Shown here: piece by piece, positions 46,746-54,803 of the stretch
Position numbering within the stretch: position 1 is the first letter of the stretch
How the letters are laid out: each line of letters opens with the position of its first letter
Source of the DNA: Flavobacterium potami
GTDB lineage: Bacteria; Bacteroidota; Bacteroidia; Flavobacteriales; Flavobacteriaceae
DNA length: 64,000 nt
Assembly (NCBI RefSeq): GCF_020026915.1
Contig: NZ_JAINUY010000002.1
Location: 1-64,000 of the forward strand
Reading direction: 5' to 3'
Notes under the pieces: generated by a model
What the model was told of the DNA's origin: nothing
The model's input: only the letters and a program-made list of their open reading frames with translations
Database searches by the model: none
Made by a program: the position numbers and the translations under genes

Positions 46746-47879
46746 ATGAAAAAAACAATCTTAAAATCAAGTCTATTCGCATTAGCAATGGCGACGGCAT
46801 TTACTTCTTGCGCGAAGAAAGAAGGATACACAATTAACGGAAAAATTGCAGGATTAGATAAAGGAATGGTTTATCTAGAATATGCAGACGAAAAAGGAGA
46901 TAAAAAAATAATCGATTCTGCTGAGGTAAAAGAAGGTGCATTTTCTTTTACAGGTAAAATAGGAGAACCGTTATTTCATACCGTTAAAATTAAAGGACAA
47001 GAATACGGAGCGTATTTTCTTTTAGATAATGAAGACATCGCAATCGAAGCAAAAAAAGATTCAGTTTTTAAAGCGAAAGTAACAGGCGCTACTCAAAACG
47101 GATTTTATAAATCATATTACGATAACGAATTCAAAAAAATACAAGCAGTTGCTGGTCCGATTTACAAATTATCTGATTCTTTAACTCAAGGAGGAAAAGT
47201 AAAATTGACTCCAGAACAGCAAACAATGATGGATAAAAAATGGAAAGATCTTGGCGCTTTCGCGGATGATCTAACAGACAAATTCATCAAGAAAAACAAA
47301 GACAATTTAGGTGGAGCATTAGTAATCGAAGATCGAATTGTGTCTTACGGAACTCCAGAAAAAGTAAAAGAATATTATGCAGTTTTATCTCCAGAAATTC
47401 AGAAATCTTTCTACGGAAAAAAATTAAAAGCAACAATTGATTTAAATGACAAAACAGCAATTGGCGCTCCGGCATTGGAATTTTCTCAAACTGATGTAAA
47501 CGGAAAAGTGGTGAAATTATCAGATTATAAAGGAAAGTATGTTTTAGTAGATTTCTGGGCTTCTTGGTGCGGACCATGCCGAAAAGAAAACCCAAATGTG
47601 GTGGTAGCTTACAAAACGTATCACGATAAAGGATTTGATGTTTTGGGAGTTTCATTAGACGATAAAAAGAAACTTTGGGAAAAAGCAATCGAAAAAGACG
47701 GTTTAACTTGGACACACGTTTCTGATTTAAAAGGATGGCAAAATGAAGCAGCTGTTTTGTACGGAGTTAAAATGGTTCCAACCAACTACTTAATTGGACC
47801 AGACGGAAAAATCGTAGCTAAAAACCTTAGAGAAGCTGAATTGCAATCTAAATTGAAGGAAATTTTCAGTAAATCGTAA
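46746..47879 (+). CDS. TlpA-like thioredoxin with DUF4369-type domain, lipoprotein
   Basis: A 377-residue lipoprotein (AFTSCAKK, Cys ~22). The same order as its neighbour: DUF4369-like beta domain (YTINGKIAGLDKGMVYLEY), helical middle, thioredoxin fold with FWASWCGPCRKENP (CxxC ~274-277) and cis-Pro in VPTNYLI. The lipid anchor differs from the first paralogue, which is predicted soluble. It is probably reduced by a DsbD-type protein such as the one encoded at 51067. Confidence 0.92.
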   Translation: MKKTILKSSLFALAMATAFTSCAKKEGYTINGKIAGLDKGMVYLEYADEKGDKKIIDSAEVKEGAFSFTGKIGEPLFHTVKIKGQEYGAYFLLDNEDIAIEAKKDSVFKAKVTGATQNGFYKSYYDNEFKKIQAVAGPIYKLSDSLTQGGKVKLTPEQQTMMDKKWKDLGAFADDLTDKFIKKNKDNLGGALVIEDRIVSYGTPEKVKEYYAVLSPEIQKSFYGKKLKATIDLNDKTAIGAPALEFSQTDVNGKVVKLSDYKGKYVLVDFWASWCGPCRKENPNVVVAYKTYHDKGFDVLGVSLDDKKKLWEKAIEKDGLTWTHVSDLKGWQNEAAVLYGVKMVPTNYLIGPDGKIVAKNLREAELQSKLKEIFSKS

Positions 47880-47883
47880 ATCC

Positions 47884-47945
47884 AGTTTTCAGTCTCGGTT
47901 TTCAGTTTCCAGTTAAACTGAGACTGAAAACTGCGACTGAAAACT
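47884..47945. repeat. CAGTCTCAGT-type hairpin element, copy 2
   Basis: AGTTTTCAGTCTC (47884-47896) pairs with GAGACTGAAAACT (47920-47932); a second GCGACTGAAAACT copy follows directly. It starts 5 bases after the stop codon of the thioredoxin gene. Confidence 0.8.
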
Positions 47946-47967
47946 AAAAAATCTCTCACTTATAAAA

Positions 47968-50739
47968 ATGAAAAAATACATCTTTCTGGGCTATTGCTCA
48001 TTAGCTTTCTGCACACTTTTGTCAGCGCAGACTAAATCGGTTAATTTTAAGAAAATAAAAGAATTAGGCGGAATCGAGGAATATTTGTACCAGCCTAACG
48101 GAATGAATGTTTTGCTTCTGCAGGACAATGCTTCTCCTGTTGCAACAGTACAAATTGTATATCGCGTAGGTTCTAAACATGAGGTTTTAGGAAATACAGG
48201 ATCTACACACCTTTTAGAACATTTAATGTTTAAAGGAACGCCAACTTTCAACAAGAAAAACGGAAATACAATTACTGATGTTCTACAAAATACAGGAGCA
48301 CAATTAAATGCGACAACTTGGTACGATCGTACAAATTATTTTGAAACGCTTCCGAGTGATAAAATTGAATTAGCGATTCAAATCGAAGCCGACAGAATGC
48401 GTAATTCTTTATTGTTGAAAGAAGATAAAGAAGCAGAAATGACGGTTGTTCGCAACGAATTTGAGCGTGGAGAAAACAACCCGAATAGTTTATTAGATAA
48501 AGAAATCTGGGCTGCGGCTTATATTGCACATCCCTATCATCATTCTACAATTGGATGGAAATCGGATATTGAAAATGCTCCAATCGAAGTTTTAAAGAAT
48601 TTCTACAATACCTATTATTGGCCTGATAATGCAACTTTAACGATTATAGGTGATTTCAAAAAAGAAAATGTTTTTGAATTGATCGAAAAATATTTCGGTA
48701 AAATCACAAAAGCACCAAAAGCAATGCCTCAGCCTTATACAGAAGAGCCTCAGCAATATGGAGCTCGTAAAATTATTGTGAAAAAACCAGGAGAATTGGG
48801 TGTTGTAAACAAAGCGTACAAAATTCCAGGGGCTTTAAACGAAGATCTTCCTGCGTTGAATATTTTGGCTCAGATTATAGGTGTTGGTCCATCAGCTATT
48901 TTAAATAAAACTTTTGTTGATACTCGTTTAGGAATTTATACGTATGCAAGTGCAACAAACTTTAAAGAAGTTGGACTTTTCACTATTGGTGTTGGTTTTC
49001 CGACGACTTCAAAACACGAAGATATCGACGCTAAAATCAGCGAAGTTGTAGCTAAAATTCAGAAAGAAGGAGTAACGCAGGATGAGGTAAATAGAGTTGT
49101 GGCAAAAATCAGTGCACAAACTATTTTGGCTCGCGATGGTTCTGGTGTAATTGCATCGGCATTAAACGAAGCAATTGCTTCTGGCGACTGGACGGATTAT
49201 ATTACAGGTGTTGACCGATTGAAAAAAGTAACTCCAGCGGATGTTCAGCGTGTAGCCAATAAATATTTGGTTGAAGACCAAAGTACAACAGGATATTTTA
49301 TTCCGAAACAAGCGGGCTCTCAAAATAATAATTCGGCGAAAGCTAATAATTATATGCCAGAAAATGGTCCGTTTTATTACAGACATTCAGAAGAAGGACA
49401 TATTCACGAAGAAACTTCATCAGCTCCGGCTTTAGTAAAAAATTCAACAGAAGAAATGGCTGCTCCAGAAACTTTAATCGAAAAATCGGCTTCAGCTTTT
49501 AAAAGAGAAAAAGTATCAGGAATTGACGTCGTTTCGGTAAAAACTTCAGCAAAAGATTTTGTTACCGTTGCAGCAAGTATTTCGTTAGGAAATTATGCAA
49601 GCGAAACGAAAAATGATGTTATTCCGGCATTAACTGCATCAATGTTATCAAAAGGAACCACATTAAACGACAAATTTAAATTCTCTGAAAAACTTCAAAA
49701 ATTAGGAGTAAACCTTAGTGTAAACGCTTCGACTTTCAAAATCAATATCGGATTTAAATGTTTGAAAAAAGACTTAGATCAGGTTATTGCTTTATTAGCT
49801 GAAGAATTGAGAAATCCGTTGTTTGATGCCAAAGAATTCGAAAACTTGAAACAGCAGTTTATTGGAAATACACAACAGGATTTAAACGATCCAGGCGAAA
49901 GAGGAAGCATTGCTTTGTCTCAGGCGATTTATCCAAAAGGAAATCCGAATTATAGTTTAAGTGTTGAAGATAACATTGACAATATCAAAAAAGCAACTTT
50001 GGATGAAGTGAAAGCATTCCACAAAAAATATTTTGGAACTGCTTCAATGCGTTTGGTGATTGTAGGTGATACAGACGGTGCGAACTTAAATAATGCTCTA
50101 AAAAAATCATTCAAAAACTGGAATGGTGGTGTTACAGAAAAACTGAAATTTGAAGAAGCTTCAAAATCGGCATCAAAAACAGAAGTTGTAACTATTCCAG
50201 AAAAACCAAGTGCTGAACTATTCATTGGTCAGTTTACAGGATTAAAAAGATCGGATGCCGATTATATTCCATTTTACATCGGAAATTACACTTTAGGAGC
50301 AGGTTTTGCAGGACGTTTGATGCAAACTGTTCGTGATAATGATGGTTTAACGTATAATATTTCTTCTGGTTTAGGTGGTAATATCGAAACGGGCGGTTAT
50401 TGGTTTGTAAATGCTTCTTTCAATCCTAATTTATTTCAAAAAGGCTTAGACGCCACAATGGTTCAAGTCGATAAATGGGTGAAAGAAGGAATTACTCCAG
50501 CAGAACTAGAAAACAAGAAAACCAATTTGATTGGAAGTTTTAAAGTCGGAATGTCGACTACAAACGGAATGGCAAGAACGATTTTGAGCTTTATTGAAAG
50601 AGGCTTAGAACCTAGTTATATTGAACAATATCCAAATGATATTCAAAAAGCAACTTTACAGCAAGTAAACGATGCTATTAAGAAATATGTTCAATTGGAT
50701 AAAATGATCATTATCAAAGCTGGATCCCTTGAGAAATAG
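47968..50739 (+). CDS. M16-family zinc metallopeptidase (insulinase/pitrilysin-like), secreted
   Basis: A 923-residue protein with signal peptide (...LLSAQ, ~21). The inverted zinc motif HLLEH is at 81-85 and the third ligand is probably Glu164 in VVRNEFERG. The second half (~515-923) repeats the fold without the zinc motif, as usual. It degrades peptides and small proteins in the periplasm. Codirectional with SusCD and two thioredoxins upstream, it supports a peptide-handling role for the cluster. Confidence 0.93.
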   Translation: MKKYIFLGYCSLAFCTLLSAQTKSVNFKKIKELGGIEEYLYQPNGMNVLLLQDNASPVATVQIVYRVGSKHEVLGNTGSTHLLEHLMFKGTPTFNKKNGNTITDVLQNTGAQLNATTWYDRTNYFETLPSDKIELAIQIEADRMRNSLLLKEDKEAEMTVVRNEFERGENNPNSLLDKEIWAAAYIAHPYHHSTIGWKSDIENAPIEVLKNFYNTYYWPDNATLTIIGDFKKENVFELIEKYFGKITKAPKAMPQPYTEEPQQYGARKIIVKKPGELGVVNKAYKIPGALNEDLPALNILAQIIGVGPSAILNKTFVDTRLGIYTYASATNFKEVGLFTIGVGFPTTSKHEDIDAKISEVVAKIQKEGVTQDEVNRVVAKISAQTILARDGSGVIASALNEAIASGDWTDYITGVDRLKKVTPADVQRVANKYLVEDQSTTGYFIPKQAGSQNNNSAKANNYMPENGPFYYRHSEEGHIHEETSSAPALVKNSTEEMAAPETLIEKSASAFKREKVSGIDVVSVKTSAKDFVTVAASISLGNYASETKNDVIPALTASMLSKGTTLNDKFKFSEKLQKLGVNLSVNASTFKINIGFKCLKKDLDQVIALLAEELRNPLFDAKEFENLKQQFIGNTQQDLNDPGERGSIALSQAIYPKGNPNYSLSVEDNIDNIKKATLDEVKAFHKKYFGTASMRLVIVGDTDGANLNNALKKSFKNWNGGVTEKLKFEEASKSASKTEVVTIPEKPSAELFIGQFTGLKRSDADYIPFYIGNYTLGAGFAGRLMQTVRDNDGLTYNISSGLGGNIETGGYWFVNASFNPNLFQKGLDATMVQVDKWVKEGITPAELENKKTNLIGSFKVGMSTTNGMARTILSFIERGLEPSYIEQYPNDIQKATLQQVNDAIKKYVQLDKMIIIKAGSLEK

Positions 50740-50777
50740 TTTTCAGTCTCAGTCACAGTTTTCAGTCTTGTAACTTC

Positions 50778-50810
50778 AACTTTGTCAAAGTTTCAAACTT
50801 TGACAAAGTT
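50778..50810. repeat. GTTTTnAAAAC-type palindrome, subtype ctttgtcaaag (nested)
   Basis: AACTTTGTCAAAG / CTTTGACAAAGTT around TTTCAAA. It differs from 22337-22369 only at the central base. It lies inside another repeat element, which suggests insertion of one family into the other. Confidence 0.85.
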
Positions 50811-50811
50811 A

Positions 50812-50942
50812 GCGACTGCGACTGCGACTGCGACTGCGACTGCGACTGCGACTGCGACTGCGACTGCGACTGCGACTGCGACTGCGACTGCGACTGCGAC
50901 TGCGACTGCGACTGCGACTGCGACTGCGACTGCGACTGCGAC
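50812..50942. repeat. Hexanucleotide tandem array (GCGACT), ~21.8 perfect copies
   Basis: GCGACT is repeated 21 times without any mismatch from 50812 to 50937, plus GCGAC. The complement AGTCGC is the unit seen once or twice in the neighbouring hairpin elements, so it looks like slippage expansion of that unit. It is GC-rich (4 of 6) in AT-rich surroundings. Copy number probably varies between isolates. Confidence 0.97.
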
Positions 50943-51013
50943 AGAAAACTAAATTTTAATAGTGTCTTTCATTTTTAAATCTGAATTAGTAAGCAATTTT
51001 CTGTGAAAGGCCT

Positions 51014-51045
51014 AAAAGAGCTGTTTACGGACAGCTCTTTTTTTA
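51014..51045 (+). terminator. Intrinsic terminator before the DsbD-like gene
   Basis: AAAGAGCTGT and ACAGCTCTTT form a perfect 10-base stem with a 7-base loop followed by T7. It ends transcripts from the M16 gene, so the DsbD-like gene 20 bases further likely relies on read-through or its own start. Confidence 0.88.
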
Positions 51046-51066
51046 TTATAACTAAACCCAAAAACA

Positions 51067-53073
51067 ATGAAAAATACCATTATAATAATACTGTTATTAA
51101 TTTCTGCCACTACATTTGGACAAATGTACAACCCGGTAAAATGGTCAACAACTGTAGAGAAAATTTCAGACAAAGAATACATCTTAAAAGCGCAGGCGAA
51201 AATACAATCTGGCTGGCACTTGTACGGACAATACATCGAAGAAGGCGGACCTTCTCCAACAGCTTTTGCCTTTAAAAATCAACCTAAAAAATTCGAGTTA
51301 ATCGGAAAAACAACCGAAGACAAAGGGCACGAAACAGTTGATAAAATCTTCGATATGAAAATTAAATATTTTGAAGATAAAGCACTTTTCACTCAAAAAA
51401 TCAAATTCACTTCAGAAGCTGTTTCTAACATTTCTGCAGATGTTGATTTTATGGTTTGTGATGACAGCAATTGTTTGCCACCGTCTACAGAAGAATTAAC
51501 GTTTAATATTCCGACTGAAAAGAAATTGGCTTCCGCCGAAGAAACTCCAACCGTAAAACAAGATTCTGTAATTACAGAAGAAAAAACTGTTGTTCAAACA
51601 GAAGAAAAAGTTAATGGTGCAATTCCAGATTCATCCAAGAAAACAGAATCGAGAGGATTATTGACGATTTTTATTTTAGCTTTTTTATCTGGATTTGCTG
51701 CATTATTAACGCCTTGCGTTTTCCCAATGATTCCGATGACGGTAAGTTTTTTTACCAAACAAAGTAAAAGCAAAGCGGCTGGAATTAGAAACGCTATGAT
51801 TTACGGAATCTCAATCGTAATCATTTATGTTTTACTAGGTTCACTTGTAACCGCAGTTTTTGGTGCCGATTCGTTGAATGCGCTTTCAACCAATGTTTGG
51901 TTCAACTTGATTTTCTTTATTTTATTGGTAGTTTTTGCCTGTTCATTTTTAGGAGCTTTCGAAATTGTATTGCCAAGTTCGCTAGCCAACAAAGTCGATT
52001 CGCAAGCTGATAGAGGAGGACTAATTGGGATTTTCTTTATGGCTTTGGCTTTGGCCATTGTATCATTTTCTTGCACGGGACCTATTGTCGGAACTTTATT
52101 AGTTGAAGCGGCTTCAAAAGGAGGCATCGCGCCAATCGTTGGAATGTTAGGATTTTCGATTGCAATCGCGTTACCATTCTCTTTATTTGCTGCTTTTCCA
52201 GGCTGGTTAAACGCATTGCCAAAATCGGGTGGATGGCTGAATACGGTAAAAGTCGTTTTAGGATTTTTGGAACTGGCTTTGGCATTCAAATTTTTATCCA
52301 ATGCCGATTTAGTTTTACAATTGCATTGGCTGGAAAGAGAAGTTTTCTTAGCGATTTGGATTGCCGTTTTCGGAATGCTGGCTTTTTATTTATTCGGAAA
52401 AATTACGTTGCCACATGATTCGCCATTAAATCACATTTCAGTTGGGAGATTAGGTTTCGGATTATTGGTTTTAAGTTTTACAATTTATTTGATTCCGGGA
52501 CTGTGGGGCGCACCTTTAAAACTAATCAGCGGATTTCCACCTCCAATGCAATACAGCGAATCGCCAAACGGACTTGGGGTTTCGGGAAATTCCGAACTAA
52601 AAATTACAGGTTCGTTGCCAGAAGGAGCAGAACATGGTCCGCAGAATATCATAACTTTCCACGATTATGATAAAGGAATGGAATATGCGAAAAAAGTAGG
52701 GAAGCCAGTTTTATTAGATTTTACAGGATATGCGTGCGTAAACTGTAGAAAAATGGAAGAATTGGTTTGGTCAGATCCAAAAGTTTTGGGTGTTTTAAAT
52801 AATGATGTCGTTTTGATTTCGCTTTATGTCGATGATAAAAAAGAACTTCCAGAAAACGAACAATATTTTTCTGAAACAACTGGAAAAAAAATCAAGACTA
52901 TTGGAAACAAATGGAGCGATTTACAGATCAAAACCTACAAAGCAAACGCACAGCCGTTTTATGTAATTGTAGATCATCAAAGTGCAAGTTTGACTGAGCC
53001 TTCGGCTTATAATCCTGATATTGAAGAGTATTATAATTGGCTTCAAAACGGGATTCAGAACTTTAAAAAGTAG
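51067..53073 (+). CDS. DsbD-like thiol:disulfide interchange protein
   Basis: A 668-residue protein with signal peptide (~18), an N-terminal DsbD-alpha-like beta domain (~20-150, with VCDDSNCLPPS cysteines), a low-complexity linker, about eight membrane segments (~195-475) with the redox cysteines in LTPCVFPMIPMTV and SFSCTGPIVG, and a C-terminal thioredoxin domain with DFTGYACVNCRKME (CxxC ~557-560). It passes electrons from cytoplasmic thioredoxin to periplasmic partners. Its position after the two TlpA-like genes makes them plausible partners. Confidence 0.94.
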   Translation: MKNTIIIILLLISATTFGQMYNPVKWSTTVEKISDKEYILKAQAKIQSGWHLYGQYIEEGGPSPTAFAFKNQPKKFELIGKTTEDKGHETVDKIFDMKIKYFEDKALFTQKIKFTSEAVSNISADVDFMVCDDSNCLPPSTEELTFNIPTEKKLASAEETPTVKQDSVITEEKTVVQTEEKVNGAIPDSSKKTESRGLLTIFILAFLSGFAALLTPCVFPMIPMTVSFFTKQSKSKAAGIRNAMIYGISIVIIYVLLGSLVTAVFGADSLNALSTNVWFNLIFFILLVVFACSFLGAFEIVLPSSLANKVDSQADRGGLIGIFFMALALAIVSFSCTGPIVGTLLVEAASKGGIAPIVGMLGFSIAIALPFSLFAAFPGWLNALPKSGGWLNTVKVVLGFLELALAFKFLSNADLVLQLHWLEREVFLAIWIAVFGMLAFYLFGKITLPHDSPLNHISVGRLGFGLLVLSFTIYLIPGLWGAPLKLISGFPPPMQYSESPNGLGVSGNSELKITGSLPEGAEHGPQNIITFHDYDKGMEYAKKVGKPVLLDFTGYACVNCRKMEELVWSDPKVLGVLNNDVVLISLYVDDKKELPENEQYFSETTGKKIKTIGNKWSDLQIKTYKANAQPFYVIVDHQSASLTEPSAYNPDIEEYYNWLQNGIQNFKK

Positions 53074-53101
53074 AACGATTTTTACTTTTTGCATTAAAAA
53101 C

Positions 53102-53142
53102 AAACCTCCAAAAGCTGATAGATTTTGGAGGTTTATTTTTTT
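53102..53142 (+). terminator. Intrinsic terminator after DsbD
   Basis: AAACCTCCAAAA and TTTTGGAGGTTT form a near-perfect long stem followed by T's. It can act in both directions given the A-rich upstream side. Confidence 0.85.
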
Positions 53143-53240
53143 TCATTTCAATTAAAGAAAAGCTTGTCCTTATTAAAAGGTTTACTGTTGACGCAGATTT
53201 ATAAATTAATGCCACAAAATTAAGTAAAGGTAAACGGTTG

Positions 53241-53528
53241 TCACGATGTTTTTCCTTTTAACCGTTTGAATTTTTGTACTTCGTCAGCCAGTTGCTGGTT
53301 TAATAAGACTTGTTCTTTATGCTGTATTTCCATTTTTTTGATGGTTTCTGTTGCTGTAGTAAGTCTTGTTGTAATGTCATCCAGAAAATCTCGATAATAT
53401 TTTACAGCGCTTACGGCATTGTCAATTTCGGCGGCACGATCTTCTGCGAGTGTTTTTCGCATAGAGAAAATCCAGGTTATAAGAGAGGCAAAAAAAGCCG
53501 TCAGCGTGGGGTATAAAAAATGTTCCAT
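53241..53528 (-). CDS. Small membrane-anchored coiled-coil protein, function unknown
   Basis: 95 residues. The first ~22 form one membrane helix (FLYPTLTAFFASLITWIF). The rest is charged and helical with a heptad-like pattern (~45-85, TTRLTTATETIKKMEIQHKE), and the C-terminus is basic. I do not recognise the family. It lies next to a phage-type repressor gene, and holin- or spanin-like small proteins of prophage remnants have similar shape, but that is only a guess. It is transcribed away from the repressor. Confidence 0.65.
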   Translation of the reverse strand: MEHFLYPTLTAFFASLITWIFSMRKTLAEDRAAEIDNAVSAVKYYRDFLDDITTRLTTATETIKKMEIQHKEQVLLNQQLADEVQKFKRLKGKTS

Positions 53529-53955
53529 TAAATGTTGTTATAAATTGAATATTGAATTAAAGTTTTTTAGCTATAAATCTAAGTGGTATCGTTTTCATTT
53601 ATTTTTTTTAATATCAAATTCTCTTAAATTTCTTTCAGGGAGCATTTGGATTTTTACTTAGTGAGTTCTCCAATTTTTGAATTTTTACTTTTATCTGAAC
53701 TGTTTTCATTTCGATTTGGATTAAATGGTTTTAATGATATTTGTTTTTTTATTTTCTAATTTAGAAGGGTAATATTTTACGTCTTTTTTTGTTTTTGCTG
53801 TGATTTTGTTTTTGATTTATTTTTTCATGTGTTAAGTGTTTGTATATTAGGTGTATGTGTGCTTTTTTGTGTCTGAATAATTGTTAATTTAAGCCAAATG
53901 ATTTATTATATTGAGCCTTGTTTTTCATTTTTATTTTTCTTTACTTTGCAAATAT
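53529..53955. other. Very AT-rich gap, no gene seen
   Basis: About 430 bases with long T runs and no convincing reading frame on either strand. It separates the small membrane protein from the S24 repressor. The base composition is more AT-rich than the flanks, as is common for degraded mobile DNA. Confidence 0.5.
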
Positions 53956-53956
53956 A

Positions 53957-54003
53957 ATGTAAAATAATACATTAAAAATAAAATTTAACGTAAAATAATA
54001 CAT
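53957..54003. promoter_or_regulatory. Two operator copies in front of the S24 repressor
   Basis: GTAAAATAATACAT occurs at 53959-53972 and 53990-54003. The first is within ATGTA-N6-TACAT, a palindrome; the second has one change (ACGTA-N6-TACAT). Centres are 31 bases apart, about three helical turns, and the second ends 6 bases before the start codon. This is typical of autoregulation by a CI/LexA-like dimer. Confidence 0.7.
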
Positions 54004-54009
54004 CTTTTT

Positions 54010-54693
54010 ATGGGGTCAACGGAAAGAGTAAGAGAGTATCTGGATTTTAAGGGGATTACTAAATATAAATTCTGTAATGATTTGGGATTTTCTAATAAGT
54101 TTTTAGATAATAGCAGTAATATGGGAACAGATAAGGCGTGTAAAATATTACAACATTATCCAGATCTAAATTCGGAGTGGTTATTGACGGGAAATGGACC
54201 AATGATTAAGGAAGAAAATGCAAGTTTAGTGATTATGAATAATGATAGAAAAACGGTCGATTCGTTACATATAAGTCAAGAAATACCATTATATGATTTA
54301 GAGGCCGTTGCAGGTTTGAGAGAATTGTTTAGTAGTGGAGAACCGCAAAGAATTTTGGATACCATAAAAATTCCGAATCTTCCAAAATGCGATGGGGCAA
54401 TTTCTGTAACGGGAGATAGTATGTATCCGTTACTAAAATCGGGAGATATTATTTTATATAAGGAAACCGAATTTGAAAATATCTTTTTTGGCGAAATGTA
54501 TCTTCTAAGTGTAAAACTAAATGATTGGGAAGAATATATTACAGTGAAATATGTTCAGAAATCGGAACAAGGGCAAGAATATGTAAAATTGGTAAGTCAG
54601 AATTCGCATCATCAGCCAAAAGATATTCATATTTCAAAAATTTCTGCTTTAGCACTAATAAAAGCTAGTATTCGTATAAATACGATGATGTAA
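54010..54693 (+). CDS. S24-family (CI/LexA-like) self-cleaving repressor
   Basis: 227 residues. The N-terminal ~65 form a helix-turn-helix region (VREYLDFKGITKYKFCNDLG). The C-terminal S24 domain has VTGDSMYPLLKSGD with Ser137 and the Lys180 partner in YITVKYVQ. Ala101-Gly102 in LEAVAGLREL is a likely self-cleavage site, as in LexA and phage CI. Such proteins repress prophage or stress genes until DNA damage. No phage genes surround it, so it is an orphan or a chromosomally recruited repressor. Confidence 0.9.
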   Translation: MGSTERVREYLDFKGITKYKFCNDLGFSNKFLDNSSNMGTDKACKILQHYPDLNSEWLLTGNGPMIKEENASLVIMNNDRKTVDSLHISQEIPLYDLEAVAGLRELFSSGEPQRILDTIKIPNLPKCDGAISVTGDSMYPLLKSGDIILYKETEFENIFFGEMYLLSVKLNDWEEYITVKYVQKSEQGQEYVKLVSQNSHHQPKDIHISKISALALIKASIRINTMM

Positions 54694-54740
54694 TTTTTTT
54701 TGATAAAATCTCTTTTTTTAAGGATGAAGAGTGAAAAAAT

Positions 54741-54786
54741 AAAAAAGGCCTTAACCAGAACTTAAAAGTTTGGCTAAAGCCTTTTC
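54741..54786. terminator. Bidirectional terminator between converging genes
   Basis: AAAAAGGCCTTAACCAGAAC and its imperfect inverted partner ending AAAGCCTTTT form a long stem with A's on one side and T's on the other. It lies between the converging S24 repressor and MarR-GNAT genes. Confidence 0.75.
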
Positions 54787-54803
54787 GTATTTTCTATTTA
54801 ATG

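Larger units (their letters stand above)
50741..50949. repeat. CAGTCTCAGT-type hairpin element, copy 3, with nested palindrome
   Basis: The left side is TTTTCAGTCTCAGTCACAG-type sequence at 50741-50765. The right side ends ACAGAAAACT at 50941-50950. Between them lie a complete 33-base AACTTTGTCAAAG palindrome (50778-50810) and the GCGACT tandem array. Compared with copies 1 and 2, the right arm appears greatly enlarged. Confidence 0.75.

Noticed and set aside
47287..47715. 142-codon minus-strand frame inside the second thioredoxin gene
   Set aside because: It overlaps the conserved WCGPC thioredoxin domain; no independent signals.
50812..50942. Possible CRISPR-like array
   Set aside because: It is a simple hexanucleotide repeat with no spacers, and no cas genes are present.
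51825..52301. 158-codon minus-strand frame opposite the DsbD membrane region
   Set aside because: It is antisense to conserved membrane segments; its Pro/Lys/Asn-rich composition is the usual mirror of hydrophobic codons.
53241..54693. Prophage
   Set aside because: Only a repressor-type gene and one small membrane protein are present; there are no integrase, structural or lysis genes and no attachment repeats that I could see.
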